A stretch of DNA of 64,000 nucleotides from Phyllobacterium myrsinacearum (GTDB lineage: Bacteria > Pseudomonadota > Alphaproteobacteria > Rhizobiales > Rhizobiaceae): assembly GCF_002980555.1 (NCBI RefSeq), contig NZ_PVBT01000004.1:353677-417676 (forward strand), read 5' to 3'. The notes below the pieces were generated by a model. That model was given only the letters and a program-made list of their open reading frames with translations. It ran no database searches and was not told the origin of the DNA. How positions within the stretch are numbered: position 1 is the stretch's first letter; each line of letters begins with the position of its first letter. Made by a program: the position numbers and the translations under genes. Shown piece after piece: positions 55,548-63,912 of this stretch.

Positions 55548-56318
55548 CTAACGCCGGCCAAGCGTCCGGAACGTCATCTCCAGACTCGATTGTGTGCCGG
55601 CGGTTGGCCGGTATTCCAGCCCGACAAATCCAGTGTAGCCGTTATCAAACAGCCACTGCAGGGATTTTGACAATTCCAGTGTGCCGCTGCCGGGCTCGTT
55701 GCGGCCGGGATGGTCGGCAATGTGGACATGAGCAACGCGGTCGATCCGGCTTTTGAGCACCTCTGCCGTCGCTTCTCCCATGACGAGAGAATGATAGATA
55801 TCGTAGACAATGCGGATTTCCGGACGGTTTACTTCATCGACAATATCAAGACCTTCAACCGTTGAATGAAGAAAATAGCCCTTGTGGTCGATGAGCGTAT
55901 TGAGTGGTTCAAGCCCCAGCACAACGCCGGTTCCAGCCAGCACATCGGCCGCCTGTGTCAGGCAATCGACCAAGGACTGGTGCTGTTCCGCCCGGGTGCG
56001 GCTGGGAAGATCATCGCCGGCCTGCGCGATGAGTACCCTGGCACCCAGACGGTTTGCCATTTCGGCGCTGGCCCGCAGGCCAACCAGAAAGGCGTCGTGG
56101 GATGCAGGATCGGTCAGCGGAATCATTGGCTCCGCGACGAGACTGGATAAAGCGAGCCCTGTTTCCGCCAAGGCCTTCTCGACAGCCGGTATGTCCTTCT
56201 CCGTCCATTTCCAGAACTCCACCGCGTCAAGCCCGGCATCCCTTGCCAAACGGATGCGGTTGGCGAAATCGGGCGATTCGGGAGTGAACAGCCACTCGAT
56301 ACATGCCGAATACTTCAT
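55548..56318 (-). CDS. Hydroxypyruvate isomerase-family TIM-barrel protein
   Basis: A 256-residue xylose-isomerase-like barrel. AAGGGGGAAG before ATG 56318 is a strong ribosome site. Family marks are GLDAVEFWKWTEKDI, GLEPLNTLIDHKGY (first metal glutamate), YDIYHSLVMGE, HVHIADHPGRNEPGSG and FVGLEYRP (second glutamate). Hyi homologues interconvert hydroxypyruvate and tartronate semialdehyde; related members act on other ketoses. The usual PGTGE motif reads PGSGT here, so substrate use may differ. The likely upstream partner, an aldo/keto reductase, survives only as a fragment. Confidence 0.82.
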   Translation of the reverse strand: MKYSACIEWLFTPESPDFANRIRLARDAGLDAVEFWKWTEKDIPAVEKALAETGLALSSLVAEPMIPLTDPASHDAFLVGLRASAEMANRLGARVLIAQAGDDLPSRTRAEQHQSLVDCLTQAADVLAGTGVVLGLEPLNTLIDHKGYFLHSTVEGLDIVDEVNRPEIRIVYDIYHSLVMGEATAEVLKSRIDRVAHVHIADHPGRNEPGSGTLELSKSLQWLFDNGYTGFVGLEYRPTAGTQSSLEMTFRTLGRR

Positions 56319-56361
56319 CGCTTCCCCCTTGCCGGTTTTGTTCTCCTGCTTGCCATATTCG

Positions 56362-56466
56362 GGCTAAGCCTTCCAGCCATTTCACCTGATCCGGGGTCAG
56401 ATTGATGTCGGGTGCGGAAAGACTGTCCTCAAGCTCGCCAAGCGTGTGGGGACAGAACAGTCTTGA
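56362..56466 (-). pseudogene. C-terminal remnant of an aldo/keto reductase
   Basis: Read on the minus strand directly upstream of the isomerase gene, this stretch encodes about 34 residues including LGELEDSLSAPDINLTPDQV and then KWLEGLA, which has the pattern found at the C-terminus of aldo/keto reductases (LEDSL-A--D--LT---V-WL). A stop codon (56467-56469) closes the frame just upstream and no start or barrel remains, so most of the gene is gone. The assignment is by eye. Confidence 0.5.
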
Positions 56467-56716
56467 TCACTCATTCGAGCAGCGGCTGAGCAGAGCGCGG
56501 CAGCCGTTGACAATGCGGACGCCCGGAATTTAAGGCTTACTGCTGGAATGCCACGCGGATTTGCGCGGTGTTCAGATTGAGAATTGTTATTGATCATATA
56601 ATATTATAAATAATAATCAGGGAGGAACTGGCGAAGCAGGTTGCACCGCGGAGCAGTGGAATTGATCAATATTTGCTGCCGCACCAAGAAGCAAACCGCC
56701 AGTCGCAGGGATACAA
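56467..56716. other. Gap between gene remnant and FadR-type regulator, with AT-rich palindrome
   Basis: About 250 bases without a gene. It contains TATAATATTATA (56597-56608), a perfect 12-base palindrome in an AT-rich patch, and GGGAGGA near 56620 that is too far from the next start to serve it. Nothing else of note is visible. Confidence 0.5.
56597..56608. promoter_or_regulatory. TATAATATTATA palindrome upstream of the FadR-type regulator
   Basis: A perfect 12-base palindrome about 110 bases before the regulator start. It resembles ATACTATAATAGTAT in front of gguC (59376-59390), so both may be sites for the FadR-type protein encoded next to it. Confidence 0.4.
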
Positions 56717-57463
56717 TTGGTAGAGAACGAACTCAGCAATTATGATTTTCGCACGGCGGGTCATTCGCGGACGCATCACGGCCACGTGATGCGCGATCTT
56801 GGCCTGCGGATCGTCAACGGGTCCTATCCCGAGAACAGCATTCTGCCGGGGGATGCGGAACTGCTTGAGCGCTTTGGCGTGTCGCGCACCGTTCTGCGCG
56901 AGGCGTTGAAGACCCTGGCGGCGAAGGGACTTATCCAGCCCAAGGCCAAGATCGGCACCCGCGTGCTGGAGCGCTCCAACTGGAACCTGTTCGATCCGGA
57001 TATTCTCGTGTGGCATTTCGAGGCCGGCGCCAGCGCCGCCTTCCTATCGAGCATCGTGGAAATGCGTCTGGCGCTGGAGCCGGAGGCCGCAGGCCTGGCG
57101 GCCCTGCGGCGCACCGAAGCGCAGCTTGCAAAACTCTACGAATGGGTTGAGGAGATGGGCAGCACGCGGGAATCGCCCGCACACTTCGTCCACAGCGACC
57201 TGCAGTTCCACATTGCCATCGCGGAAGCCTCCGGCAATCCGTTCATGCGCTCGATCAGTGCCCTGATCGAGGTGGCGTTGGTGACAACCTTCACCATCAG
57301 CTCGCCCATACCCAACACCGAGCGTCACATGCATTCGGTTGCACGGCACAGGGCGATCGCCGATGCCATCAGGGACCGGGACGTGGCGGCAGCCAAGGAG
57401 GCCATGCGCGGGGTCATTCAGGATGGTGCCGAGCGCGTCCTCGCAGCTTCGGGCACGGACTAG
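56717..57463 (+). CDS. FadR/UxuR-type GntR-family regulator
   Basis: A 248-residue regulator starting at a TTG with CAGGGA seven bases upstream. The winged helix includes LPGDAELLERFGVSRTVLREALKTLAAKGLIQPKAKIGTRV. The FCD effector domain follows (RLALEPEAAGLAALR, DLQFHIAIAEASGNPF, HRAIADAIRDRD) with the metal-binding histidines expected for sugar-acid sensing. It is convergent with the SDR gene, 5 bases apart, and lies next to the gguC/chvE system, its probable target. AT-rich palindromes near its own start and the gguC start are candidate operators. Confidence 0.9.
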   Translation: MVENELSNYDFRTAGHSRTHHGHVMRDLGLRIVNGSYPENSILPGDAELLERFGVSRTVLREALKTLAAKGLIQPKAKIGTRVLERSNWNLFDPDILVWHFEAGASAAFLSSIVEMRLALEPEAAGLAALRRTEAQLAKLYEWVEEMGSTRESPAHFVHSDLQFHIAIAEASGNPFMRSISALIEVALVTTFTISSPIPNTERHMHSVARHRAIADAIRDRDVAAAKEAMRGVIQDGAERVLAASGTD

Positions 57464-57467
57464 AGCC

Positions 57468-58247
57468 CTAGACCCATCCGCCGTCGACGATGAAGTTCTG
57501 GGCGGAACACATTCTGGAATCATCCGATGCGAGGAACAGCGCCATGCGGGCGATATCATCCGGCATGACACGTCCAGCCAGGCATTGGCTGCGGTCGATC
57601 AATTCATTGGCCGCATCGTCGACCCACAGATCGAGCTGGCGCTGGGTCATCACCCATCCGGGCACGAGTGTGTTGACGCGGATAGCGTGCTTGCCGAGAT
57701 CGCGGGCAAAGGAGCGGGTGAGGCCGTGGACGGCCGACTTGGCAGAGGCGTAGCCGGGATATCCTCCCGACGCCATCATCCAGCCGACGGAGCCGAAGTT
57801 GATAATGGAACCGCCACCGGCGGCAATCATTGCCGGTGCGACGGCCTGGATGGCGAAAAACATGTGGCGCAGGTTCACGGCGATGCGCTGATCGAAATAT
57901 TCCGGTGTCACCTCACGCCAGTCATGGCGTGTGTCATTGGCGGCATTGTTCACGAGAACCGTTGTCGCGCCTTGGATGTCCTCGATTGCGCGGATCGTCC
58001 TTTGATAGGCACCGATATCCGTCACATCGGCGGGGCGAAACGTCACGCTGCCGCCCGAGGCATTCAGTTCGTCAGCAAGTTTTCTGCCCTCCGCTTCGGC
58101 AAGATCAACAAATCCCACCCTGGCGCCTTCCGCTGCAAAGGCGCGGACGATCATCTCTCCAATGCCTGTGGCGCCGCCGGAAATGAAAACCGGCTTGCCG
58201 GACAAGCCGGGATAGCGTGCGAAAACGGTCGGTGTCATTGTCATCAT
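57468..58247 (-). CDS. Short-chain dehydrogenase, probable sugar 1-dehydrogenase
   Basis: A 259-residue classical SDR. The NAD-binding loop is SGGATGIGEMIV (residues 18-29), NNAANDTRHDW follows the fourth strand, the catalytic serine is in NFGSVGWMM and the Tyr-Lys pair in YPGYASAKSAVHG. IRVNTLVPGWVMT and the C-terminal VDGGWV are typical. Related rhizobial SDRs beside sugar dehydratases oxidise D-galactose, L-arabinose or L-fucose to lactones, which fits its position downstream of gguC on the same strand. Two in-frame ATGs lie close to the start. Confidence 0.87.
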   Translation of the reverse strand: MMTMTPTVFARYPGLSGKPVFISGGATGIGEMIVRAFAAEGARVGFVDLAEAEGRKLADELNASGGSVTFRPADVTDIGAYQRTIRAIEDIQGATTVLVNNAANDTRHDWREVTPEYFDQRIAVNLRHMFFAIQAVAPAMIAAGGGSIINFGSVGWMMASGGYPGYASAKSAVHGLTRSFARDLGKHAIRVNTLVPGWVMTQRQLDLWVDDAANELIDRSQCLAGRVMPDDIARMALFLASDDSRMCSAQNFIVDGGWV

Positions 58248-58303
58248 CTATACCGATTATGGTTGCGGGCAGGGCGTGCGAACCTGTCTGGCAGTTTTGC
58301 CGC

Positions 58304-59296
58304 TTAAAGTGCAGCCACTTTCACCTTCACCGGTTTTTCCATTTTCAGCGGATTGCGCAAGGGCAGGCCGAAGGCAGGCGCTTCGATTTCAAAGACGTCG
58401 CCATTCTGCGTCTTGATGCCATCGGCGAAGGACAGTGTCGCGGTTCCGAACATGTGGACATGGACATCGCCGGGCTGGCGGAAAACCGGATATTTGAAAT
58501 GGTGATGTTCCAGATTGGCAATCGTGTGGGACATGTTGTCTTCACCCGACAGGAACGGCTTTTCCCAGATCGCCTTGCCCTTGCGCAGGATCCGCGAACT
58601 GCCGCGAATATCGGCTGGCAGATCCCCGACGATCAACTCCGGCCCCAGGGAACAGGGGCGCAGTTTGGAGTGGGCCAGAAAGAGGTAGTTCACCCGCTCG
58701 GTGACATGGTCGGAGAATTCGTTGGCCAGCGCAAAGCCGATCCGGAACGGCGTACCGTCGGAACCGATCACATAGATGCCGGCAATCTCCGGTTCTTCGC
58801 CGGCGTCTTCGGCAAAGGCCGGGGACAGAAGCGGCTGCCCCGGCCCGGTCAGCATCGTGCCATTGCCCTTGTAGAACCATTCCGGCTGCACGCCGGTCTG
58901 CCCCTTCTTCGGCTTGCCGCCTTCGAGACCCATGCGGAACATCTTCATCGAATCGGTCAGGGCCTCTTCCTTGGCGTCGCCGATCTTGCGGTGCATGGCA
59001 TCGCGCGTCGCGGCGGACCCAAGATGGGTCAGCCCCGTTCCCGTCAGATGGATGTGGGCGGGATCGTGCGTATCGATGGGCGACAGCAGCCGCCCTTCGG
59101 CATAGGCGGCCTCGATGTCGAGCCCTTTTCCCAGCCCGCGCTCTTCGACGATCCTGGAAAGGGAGGTCCTGGCTTCAATGGCCGCGTGCGCGAGTTCGAG
59201 AATCGACCGGGTCCGCTTCACGTGCCGGAATGTATTGTCCACCCGTGCGGCAACCTGCCTCTTTCCCTTGGCATTGAGCAATTGAACCAAATTCAC
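58304..59296 (-). CDS. gguC: GguC / AraD1-type 2-keto-3-deoxy-sugar acid dehydratase
   Basis: A 330-residue FAH-superfamily protein. I place the start at the GTG 59296 (MNLVQLLNAKG), because GGGAGGACAGAC precedes it; an upstream ATG at 59341 would add unrelated residues. Landmarks are AHIHLTGTGLTHLGSA, GVQPEWFYKGNG, the metal-site EPEIAGIYVIGSDG and DVHVHMFGT. GguC sits next to chvE-gguAB in Agrobacterium, and AraD1 homologues dehydrate L-2-keto-3-deoxyarabinonate to alpha-ketoglutarate semialdehyde. It precedes the SDR gene in one operon and is divergent from chvE. Confidence 0.9.
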   Translation of the reverse strand: MNLVQLLNAKGKRQVAARVDNTFRHVKRTRSILELAHAAIEARTSLSRIVEERGLGKGLDIEAAYAEGRLLSPIDTHDPAHIHLTGTGLTHLGSAATRDAMHRKIGDAKEEALTDSMKMFRMGLEGGKPKKGQTGVQPEWFYKGNGTMLTGPGQPLLSPAFAEDAGEEPEIAGIYVIGSDGTPFRIGFALANEFSDHVTERVNYLFLAHSKLRPCSLGPELIVGDLPADIRGSSRILRKGKAIWEKPFLSGEDNMSHTIANLEHHHFKYPVFRQPGDVHVHMFGTATLSFADGIKTQNGDVFEIEAPAFGLPLRNPLKMEKPVKVKVAAL

Positions 59297-59375
59297 GTCT
59301 GTCCTCCCGGGATTTATCGTGTGAAGCAGGCGCGGCTCCACTTCATTCTTGACTTGAAACGCGCGATTTTTAAAA

Positions 59376-59390
59376 ATACTATAATAGTAT
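59376..59390. promoter_or_regulatory. Perfect palindrome ATACTATAATAGTAT upstream of gguC
   Basis: Seven-base arms (ATACTAT/ATAGTAT) around one central base, about 80 bases before the gguC start, within the probable gguC promoter. It contains TATAAT, so a bound regulator would cover a -10 element. Confidence 0.5.
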
Positions 59391-59482
59391 TATATTGATG
59401 TAAACGGTTGCGGGTCTTGATTTCGAACCGTGCTGCCGCGCCGCCGGAAAAGACTTTTTATTGTGCTTCGTAAGGCCTATTC

Positions 59483-59499
59483 CAAAAGTCATACTTTTG
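59483..59499. promoter_or_regulatory. Inverted repeat CAAAAGT-CAT-ACTTTTG upstream of chvE
   Basis: Two perfect seven-base arms around CAT, 119 bases before the chvE start, in the divergent gguC-chvE region. A candidate operator or LysR/LacI-type site for chvE; the binding protein is unknown. Confidence 0.4.
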
Positions 59500-59617
59500 A
59501 GATAAGTGTTGTAAGGATCGTGCTCTGGGAGGAGCTGGCGGCTGACATGAAAACGATTCCGCCCGGAAAACATGCTCGACTAAAATAGCGTCCATTAGGG
59601 AAATTGGGAGGATACCA

Positions 59618-60679
59618 GTGAAAATGTTTAAGATGGTTGCTGCAGGCCTGATCGCGCTTTTTGCGATGGGTACGCAGGGTTTTGCTCAGGACAAGGGCGC
59701 CGTTGGCATTTCGATGCCGACTAAATCCTCCGCACGCTGGATCGCTGACGGAGACAATATGGTGAAGGCGCTGAAAGAGCGCGGCTACAGCACCGATCTG
59801 CAATATGCGGAAGATGACATTCCAAACCAGCTGGCCCAGATCGAGAACATGGTCACCAAGGGTGTGAAGGTTCTGGTCATCGCGGCCATTGACGGCACAA
59901 CGCTGTCCAATGTGCTGCAGCAGGCGCATGACGCGAACATCAAGGTCATTTCCTATGATCGCCTGATCCGCGATTCCGGCAATGTCGACTACTACACGAC
60001 ATTTGACAACTTTCAGGTTGGCGTTCTCCAGGCTGGATCTCTCGTGAAGGCGCTCGGCCTTCCCGAGGCAAAAGGCCCGTTCAATATCGAACTGTTCGGC
60101 GGCTCGCCCGACGACAACAACGCGTTCTTCTTCTATAATGGCGCCATGTCCGTGCTTCAGCCTCTGATCGACAGCGGCAAGCTCGTTGTCCAGTCCGGCC
60201 AGACCGGTATGGACAAGGTGGGTACGCTGCGCTGGGATGGTGCTGTCGCCCAGGCCCGCATGGATAATCTTCTTTCCGCCTACTACACGGACAAGAAGGT
60301 CAATGCTGTCCTGTCGCCCTATGATGGTCTGTCGATCGGCATCCTGTCATCGCTGCGCGGCGTCGGCTACGGCACCAAGGACCAGCCGTTCCCGTTCGTT
60401 TCCGGGCAGGACGCGGAAGTTCCCTCGGTGAAGTCGATCATTGCCGGCGAGCAGTATTCGACGATCTACAAGGATACGCGTGAGCTGGCCAAGGTGACAT
60501 CGAACCTCATCGACAAGGTGCTGAAGGGTGAGCAGCCGGAGATCAACGACACCAAGACCTACAACAATGGTGTGAAGGTCGTGCCATCCTATCTCCTGAA
60601 GCCGGTGGAAGTGGACAAGACCAATTGGAAGGACATCCTGATTGGCGGCGGATATTACACCGAAGCCCAGATCAAATAG
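59618..60679 (+). CDS. chvE: Multiple-sugar ABC binding protein ChvE
   Basis: A 353-residue periplasmic family 2 sugar-binding protein. The GTG at 59618 follows GGGAGGATACCA; an ATG two codons on is an alternative. A signal peptide ends QGFAQ, and the mature chain ([57 protein letters not shown]) is characteristic of ChvE/MmsB-type proteins that bind galactose, glucose, arabinose, xylose and fucose. In Agrobacterium it also signals to VirA; no vir genes are here. A hairpin separates it from gguA. Confidence 0.93.
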   Translation: MKMFKMVAAGLIALFAMGTQGFAQDKGAVGISMPTKSSARWIADGDNMVKALKERGYSTDLQYAEDDIPNQLAQIENMVTKGVKVLVIAAIDGTTLSNVLQQAHDANIKVISYDRLIRDSGNVDYYTTFDNFQVGVLQAGSLVKALGLPEAKGPFNIELFGGSPDDNNAFFFYNGAMSVLQPLIDSGKLVVQSGQTGMDKVGTLRWDGAVAQARMDNLLSAYYTDKKVNAVLSPYDGLSIGILSSLRGVGYGTKDQPFPFVSGQDAEVPSVKSIIAGEQYSTIYKDTRELAKVTSNLIDKVLKGEQPEINDTKTYNNGVKVVPSYLLKPVEVDKTNWKDILIGGGYYTEAQIK

Positions 60680-60695
60680 GACTTGGATATCCGGC

Positions 60696-60723
60696 AAACC
60701 CTGCGCATCATTGCGCAGGGTTT
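60696..60723 (+). terminator. Intra-operon hairpin between chvE and gguA
   Basis: AAACCCTGCGC (60696-60706) pairs with GCGCAGGGTTT (60713-60723), 11 perfect pairs with a 6-base loop, followed by GTTGTT. It is 17 bases after chvE and probably gives excess binding protein by partial termination and mRNA protection. Confidence 0.75.
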
Positions 60724-60853
60724 GTTGTTACGCGGGCAGTGGCACATGCGCAGAATATTCCGCTGGTGTGCAGCCGCCGGTTTTCTGTAAGCTTGCAAAG
60801 AGAAACGCCATCTGGGCCTATTATGCGGCTCGCAGGCGTCGATGAGGATCTGC

Positions 60854-62383
60854 ATGGATACTATCCTCGAAATGCGCAACATCACCAAAACCTTTCCCGG
60901 GGTGAAAGCGCTCAACAATGTCAATCTGAATGTCCGCAAGGGCGAAATTCACGCGCTTGTCGGCGAGAACGGTGCGGGAAAATCAACTCTCATGAAAGTG
61001 CTCAGCGGTGTCTATCCGCATGGCAGCTATGAGGGTGAAATTCACTATAACGGGCAGGAACAGCACTTTCGCGATATCGGCGACAGCGAAGCGAAAGGCA
61101 TCATCATCATTCATCAGGAGCTGGCCCTTGTCCCGCTTCTGTCCATCGCCGAAAACATTTTTCTGGGCAACGAACCGGCAAAATTCGGCATTATCGACTG
61201 GCATGCTGCGGAAATCCGCACGCGGGCGCTGCTCAAGAAGGTGGGCCTGCGCGAAGATCCGCAGACGCTGATCACCAATCTTGGCGTCGGCAAGCAGCAG
61301 CTGGTGGAAATCGCCAAGGCCCTGTCGAAAGAAGTCGAACTGCTCATTCTCGATGAGCCGACGGCCAGTCTCAATGAAAAGGACAGCGATGCACTGCTTG
61401 AACTGCTGCTGGAGTTCAAGGCGCAGGGCATTTCGTCGATCCTGATTTCCCACAAGCTGAACGAGGTCGGCAAGGTTGCCGACCGCATCACCGTGCTGCG
61501 CGACGGGGCGACGATTGAAACGCTGGACAAGGATGCGATTTCCGAGGACCGGATCGTGACCTCCATGGTCGGCCGCCAGCTTGCGGATCGCTTTCCCCAG
61601 CGCGAGCCCGATATCGGCGAGATCGTCTTTGAAGTGAAGGACTGGGTGGTTCATCATCACGTTCACAGCGACCGGACCGTCATCAACGGCATCAGTCTCA
61701 ACGTTCGCAAGGGCGAGGTGGTGGGGATTGCCGGGCTGATGGGGGCAGGGCGCACCGAATTTGCCATGAGTGTCTTCGGCAAGGCCTATGGCCGCAAGAT
61801 CAGCGGCGAGGTTTTCATCAAGGGCAGGAAAGTGGATGTTTCGACCATCGGCAAGGCGGTCGATAACGGCATTGCCTATGTCACGGAAGATCGCAAGACC
61901 TACGGGCTCAACCTGATCGACCACATCAAGCACAACACCACCATCGTCAACCTCGACGGTGTCTCGCATGGCGGCGTGCTGGACGATATGGCGGAATTGA
62001 AGGTGGCCAATGAATACCGCCGCAAGACCAATATCCGCTCATCCAGCATCTATCAGAAAACCGGCAATCTTTCCGGCGGCAACCAGCAGAAGGTCGTCCT
62101 GTCGAAATGGCTTTTCGCCGATCCGGATCTGCTGATGCTGGACGAGCCGACCCGCGGGATCGACGTCGGGGCAAAATATGAAATCTATTCCATCATCAAC
62201 CAGCTGGTGAGCGAGGGCAAGAGCGTGCTGATGATCTCGTCGGAAATGCCGGAGCTGCTCGGCGTCTGCGACCGGATCTATGTGATGAACCAGGGCAGGA
62301 TCGTCGGCGAAATGCCAGCCAAGGAAGCAAGCCAGGAAAAGATCATGCGCGCCATTATCCGTGCCGAAGGGAAAATATCATGA
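60854..62383 (+). CDS. gguA: Multiple-sugar ABC transporter ATP-binding protein
   Basis: A 509-residue ATPase with two fused ABC domains, as in the CUT2 group. The first has [21 protein letters not shown] and [12 protein letters not shown]; the second has the degenerate Walker [10 protein letters not shown] but intact [14 protein letters not shown] and [20 protein letters not shown] before ATG 60854 fixes the start. It overlaps gguB by ATGA. It powers sugar import with ChvE and GguB; a single permease gene supplies both membrane halves. Confidence 0.95.
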   Translation: MDTILEMRNITKTFPGVKALNNVNLNVRKGEIHALVGENGAGKSTLMKVLSGVYPHGSYEGEIHYNGQEQHFRDIGDSEAKGIIIIHQELALVPLLSIAENIFLGNEPAKFGIIDWHAAEIRTRALLKKVGLREDPQTLITNLGVGKQQLVEIAKALSKEVELLILDEPTASLNEKDSDALLELLLEFKAQGISSILISHKLNEVGKVADRITVLRDGATIETLDKDAISEDRIVTSMVGRQLADRFPQREPDIGEIVFEVKDWVVHHHVHSDRTVINGISLNVRKGEVVGIAGLMGAGRTEFAMSVFGKAYGRKISGEVFIKGRKVDVSTIGKAVDNGIAYVTEDRKTYGLNLIDHIKHNTTIVNLDGVSHGGVLDDMAELKVANEYRRKTNIRSSSIYQKTGNLSGGNQQKVVLSKWLFADPDLLMLDEPTRGIDVGAKYEIYSIINQLVSEGKSVLMISSEMPELLGVCDRIYVMNQGRIVGEMPAKEASQEKIMRAIIRAEGKIS

Positions 62384-63579
62384 CCGTTGAAACCGCAGCC
62401 AACCCGGCGAAGACCGAAACCAAGACGGACGGGTCACCCATGAAGGGCAATCTGCGCGAATACGGCCTGGTGCTGGCGCTGATCCTGATCATGTTGTTCT
62501 TCCAGTTCACCACGAACGGCACGCTGTTCCGGCCGGTCAACCTGACCAACCTCGTCCTGCAGAACAGCTATATCATCATCATGGCCCTCGGCATGCTGCT
62601 GGTGATTGTCGCCGGCCATATCGATCTGTCGGTGGGGTCGGTCTCGGGATTTGTCGGCGGGCTTGCCGCCGTGATGATGGTGCAATGGCATATCCATTAT
62701 ATCCCGGCGACGATCCTGTGCCTGGTCGTGGGCGGGCTCATCGGCGCGGCGCAGGGCTATTGGGTCGCCTATCACAAGATTCCGTCCTTTATCGTGACCC
62801 TGGCAGGCATGCTGGTCTTCAAGGGCCTGGCCCTGTGGCTTCTCGGCGGCCAGTCCGTCGGACCGTTCCCGCCGCAGTTCCAGTTGCTGAGCTCGGGTTT
62901 CATTCCCGACATCTTCGGCGGCGCCGGTTTCAACATCACCTCGATGCTGGTCGGCATCGTTCTCGTGGCGCTGATGATCTATTTCAGCCTGCGCGGCCGG
63001 GCCAAGCGCGAGAAGCACGGCTATCAGGGCGAGCCGTTCGCACTGTTTGCCGCCAAGAACCTCATCATTGCCGGCATCATCCTGTTCCTGACCTACCTGC
63101 TGTCTTCCTATAAGGGATTGCCGAATGTCCTCATCGTCATGTCGCTGCTGATCGCCCTGTTCGTTTTCGTCACCAAACGCATGACCGTGGGGCGGCGCAT
63201 CTACGCCATGGGCGGCAATGAGAAGGCGGCAAAACTGTCCGGTATCAAGACGGAACGGCTGACCTTTCTGACCTTTGTCAATATGGGCGTTCTGGCAGCG
63301 CTGGCCGGGCTGATCTTTGCCGCCCGTCTCAACACGGCAACGCCGAAGGCCGGTCTCGGCTTCGAGCTTGACGTGATCGCCGCCGTCTTCATTGGCGGCG
63401 CTTCGGCGATGGGCGGCGTCGGGCAGGTGATGGGGGCCGTCATCGGCGCCTTCATCATGGGCGTCATGAACAATGGCATGTCGATCATGGGCGTCAACAT
63501 CGACTGGCAGCAGGTGATCAAGGGATTGGTCCTGCTCGCGGCGGTGGTGTTCGACGTTTACAACAAGAACAAGGGGTAA
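62380..63579 (+). CDS. gguB: Multiple-sugar ABC transporter permease
   Basis: A 399-residue CUT2 permease with about ten helices after a polar tail of 30 residues. [22 protein letters not shown] is the invariant early motif, [21 protein letters not shown] follows, and [17 protein letters not shown] forms the cytoplasmic loop seen by the ATPase. [27 protein letters not shown] and [18 protein letters not shown] complete the pattern. Its start overlaps gguA by four bases, and a terminator follows 23 bases after the stop. Confidence 0.95.
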   Translation: MTVETAANPAKTETKTDGSPMKGNLREYGLVLALILIMLFFQFTTNGTLFRPVNLTNLVLQNSYIIIMALGMLLVIVAGHIDLSVGSVSGFVGGLAAVMMVQWHIHYIPATILCLVVGGLIGAAQGYWVAYHKIPSFIVTLAGMLVFKGLALWLLGGQSVGPFPPQFQLLSSGFIPDIFGGAGFNITSMLVGIVLVALMIYFSLRGRAKREKHGYQGEPFALFAAKNLIIAGIILFLTYLLSSYKGLPNVLIVMSLLIALFVFVTKRMTVGRRIYAMGGNEKAAKLSGIKTERLTFLTFVNMGVLAALAGLIFAARLNTATPKAGLGFELDVIAAVFIGGASAMGGVGQVMGAVIGAFIMGVMNNGMSIMGVNIDWQQVIKGLVLLAAVVFDVYNKNKG

Positions 63580-63602
63580 AACGCCCGCTCTGTTCCGAAT
63601 GC

Positions 63603-63635
63603 AACAGCCCGGTCCCAAGCCGGGCTGTTTGTTTT
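63603..63635 (+). terminator. Intrinsic terminator of chvE-gguAB
   Basis: AACAGCCCGG (63603-63612) pairs with CCGGGCTGTT (63620-63629) around a 7-base loop, followed by TGTTTT. This is a clear operon end. Confidence 0.88.
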
Positions 63636-63882
63636 CACGCCCTGAGTCGGCTCATTTGGTCAGCCGACGCATCTTCATCGCCGGAAAAACCGGGATCGGC
63701 ACGCCTGGGCAGGTGGAAAACAGCCTATGGTTAACGGATTATAACTGTCACATTTCCCCTCGCGGAACGCGAAACGCCCGTATTCATTGGGTTCTTTGTC
63801 TGGTGGTTGTTGGGTTATCCCCAGGGGTTGTTTGGTTTGCTTGAGAAAGTTTTGATTTGAGCGTTTTTTTTGGAAAGGCGTG
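63636..63882. other. Intergenic region without a supported gene
   Basis: About 250 bases between the gguB terminator and the promoter near the window end. It holds an inverted repeat GTCGGCT/AGCCGAC (63646-63652 and 63662-63668) and becomes T-rich from 63840, where GCGTTTTTTTTGG just upstream of the -35 could act as an UP-like element. A short open frame here has no family resemblance. Confidence 0.5.
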
Positions 63883-63912
63883 TTGACAGTTTTGGTTGGT
63901 GGGGTCTATATA
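63883..63912 (+). promoter_or_regulatory. Strong sigma70-type promoter, possibly of an rRNA operon
   Basis: TTGACA (63883-63888) and TATATA (63907-63912) are separated by 18 bases (17 to CTATAT), with a T-rich stretch just upstream. No coding frame follows in the last 88 bases, which look like an untranslated leader. In related genomes such promoters often precede rrn operons, but the 16S gene is not within the window. Confidence 0.6.

Noticed and set aside
59618-60679. A link of chvE to virulence signalling as in Agrobacterium
   Set aside because: No virA/virG or T-DNA features are present; chvE-gguAB is a common sugar importer in non-pathogens.
63815-63826. A DnaA-box-like TTATCCCCA
   Set aside because: A single imperfect copy without a cluster, AT-rich unwinding region or dnaA/hemE context.
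63599-63844. An 81-codon frame after gguB
   Set aside because: It runs through the terminator hairpin, lacks a ribosome site and has no recognisable feature.
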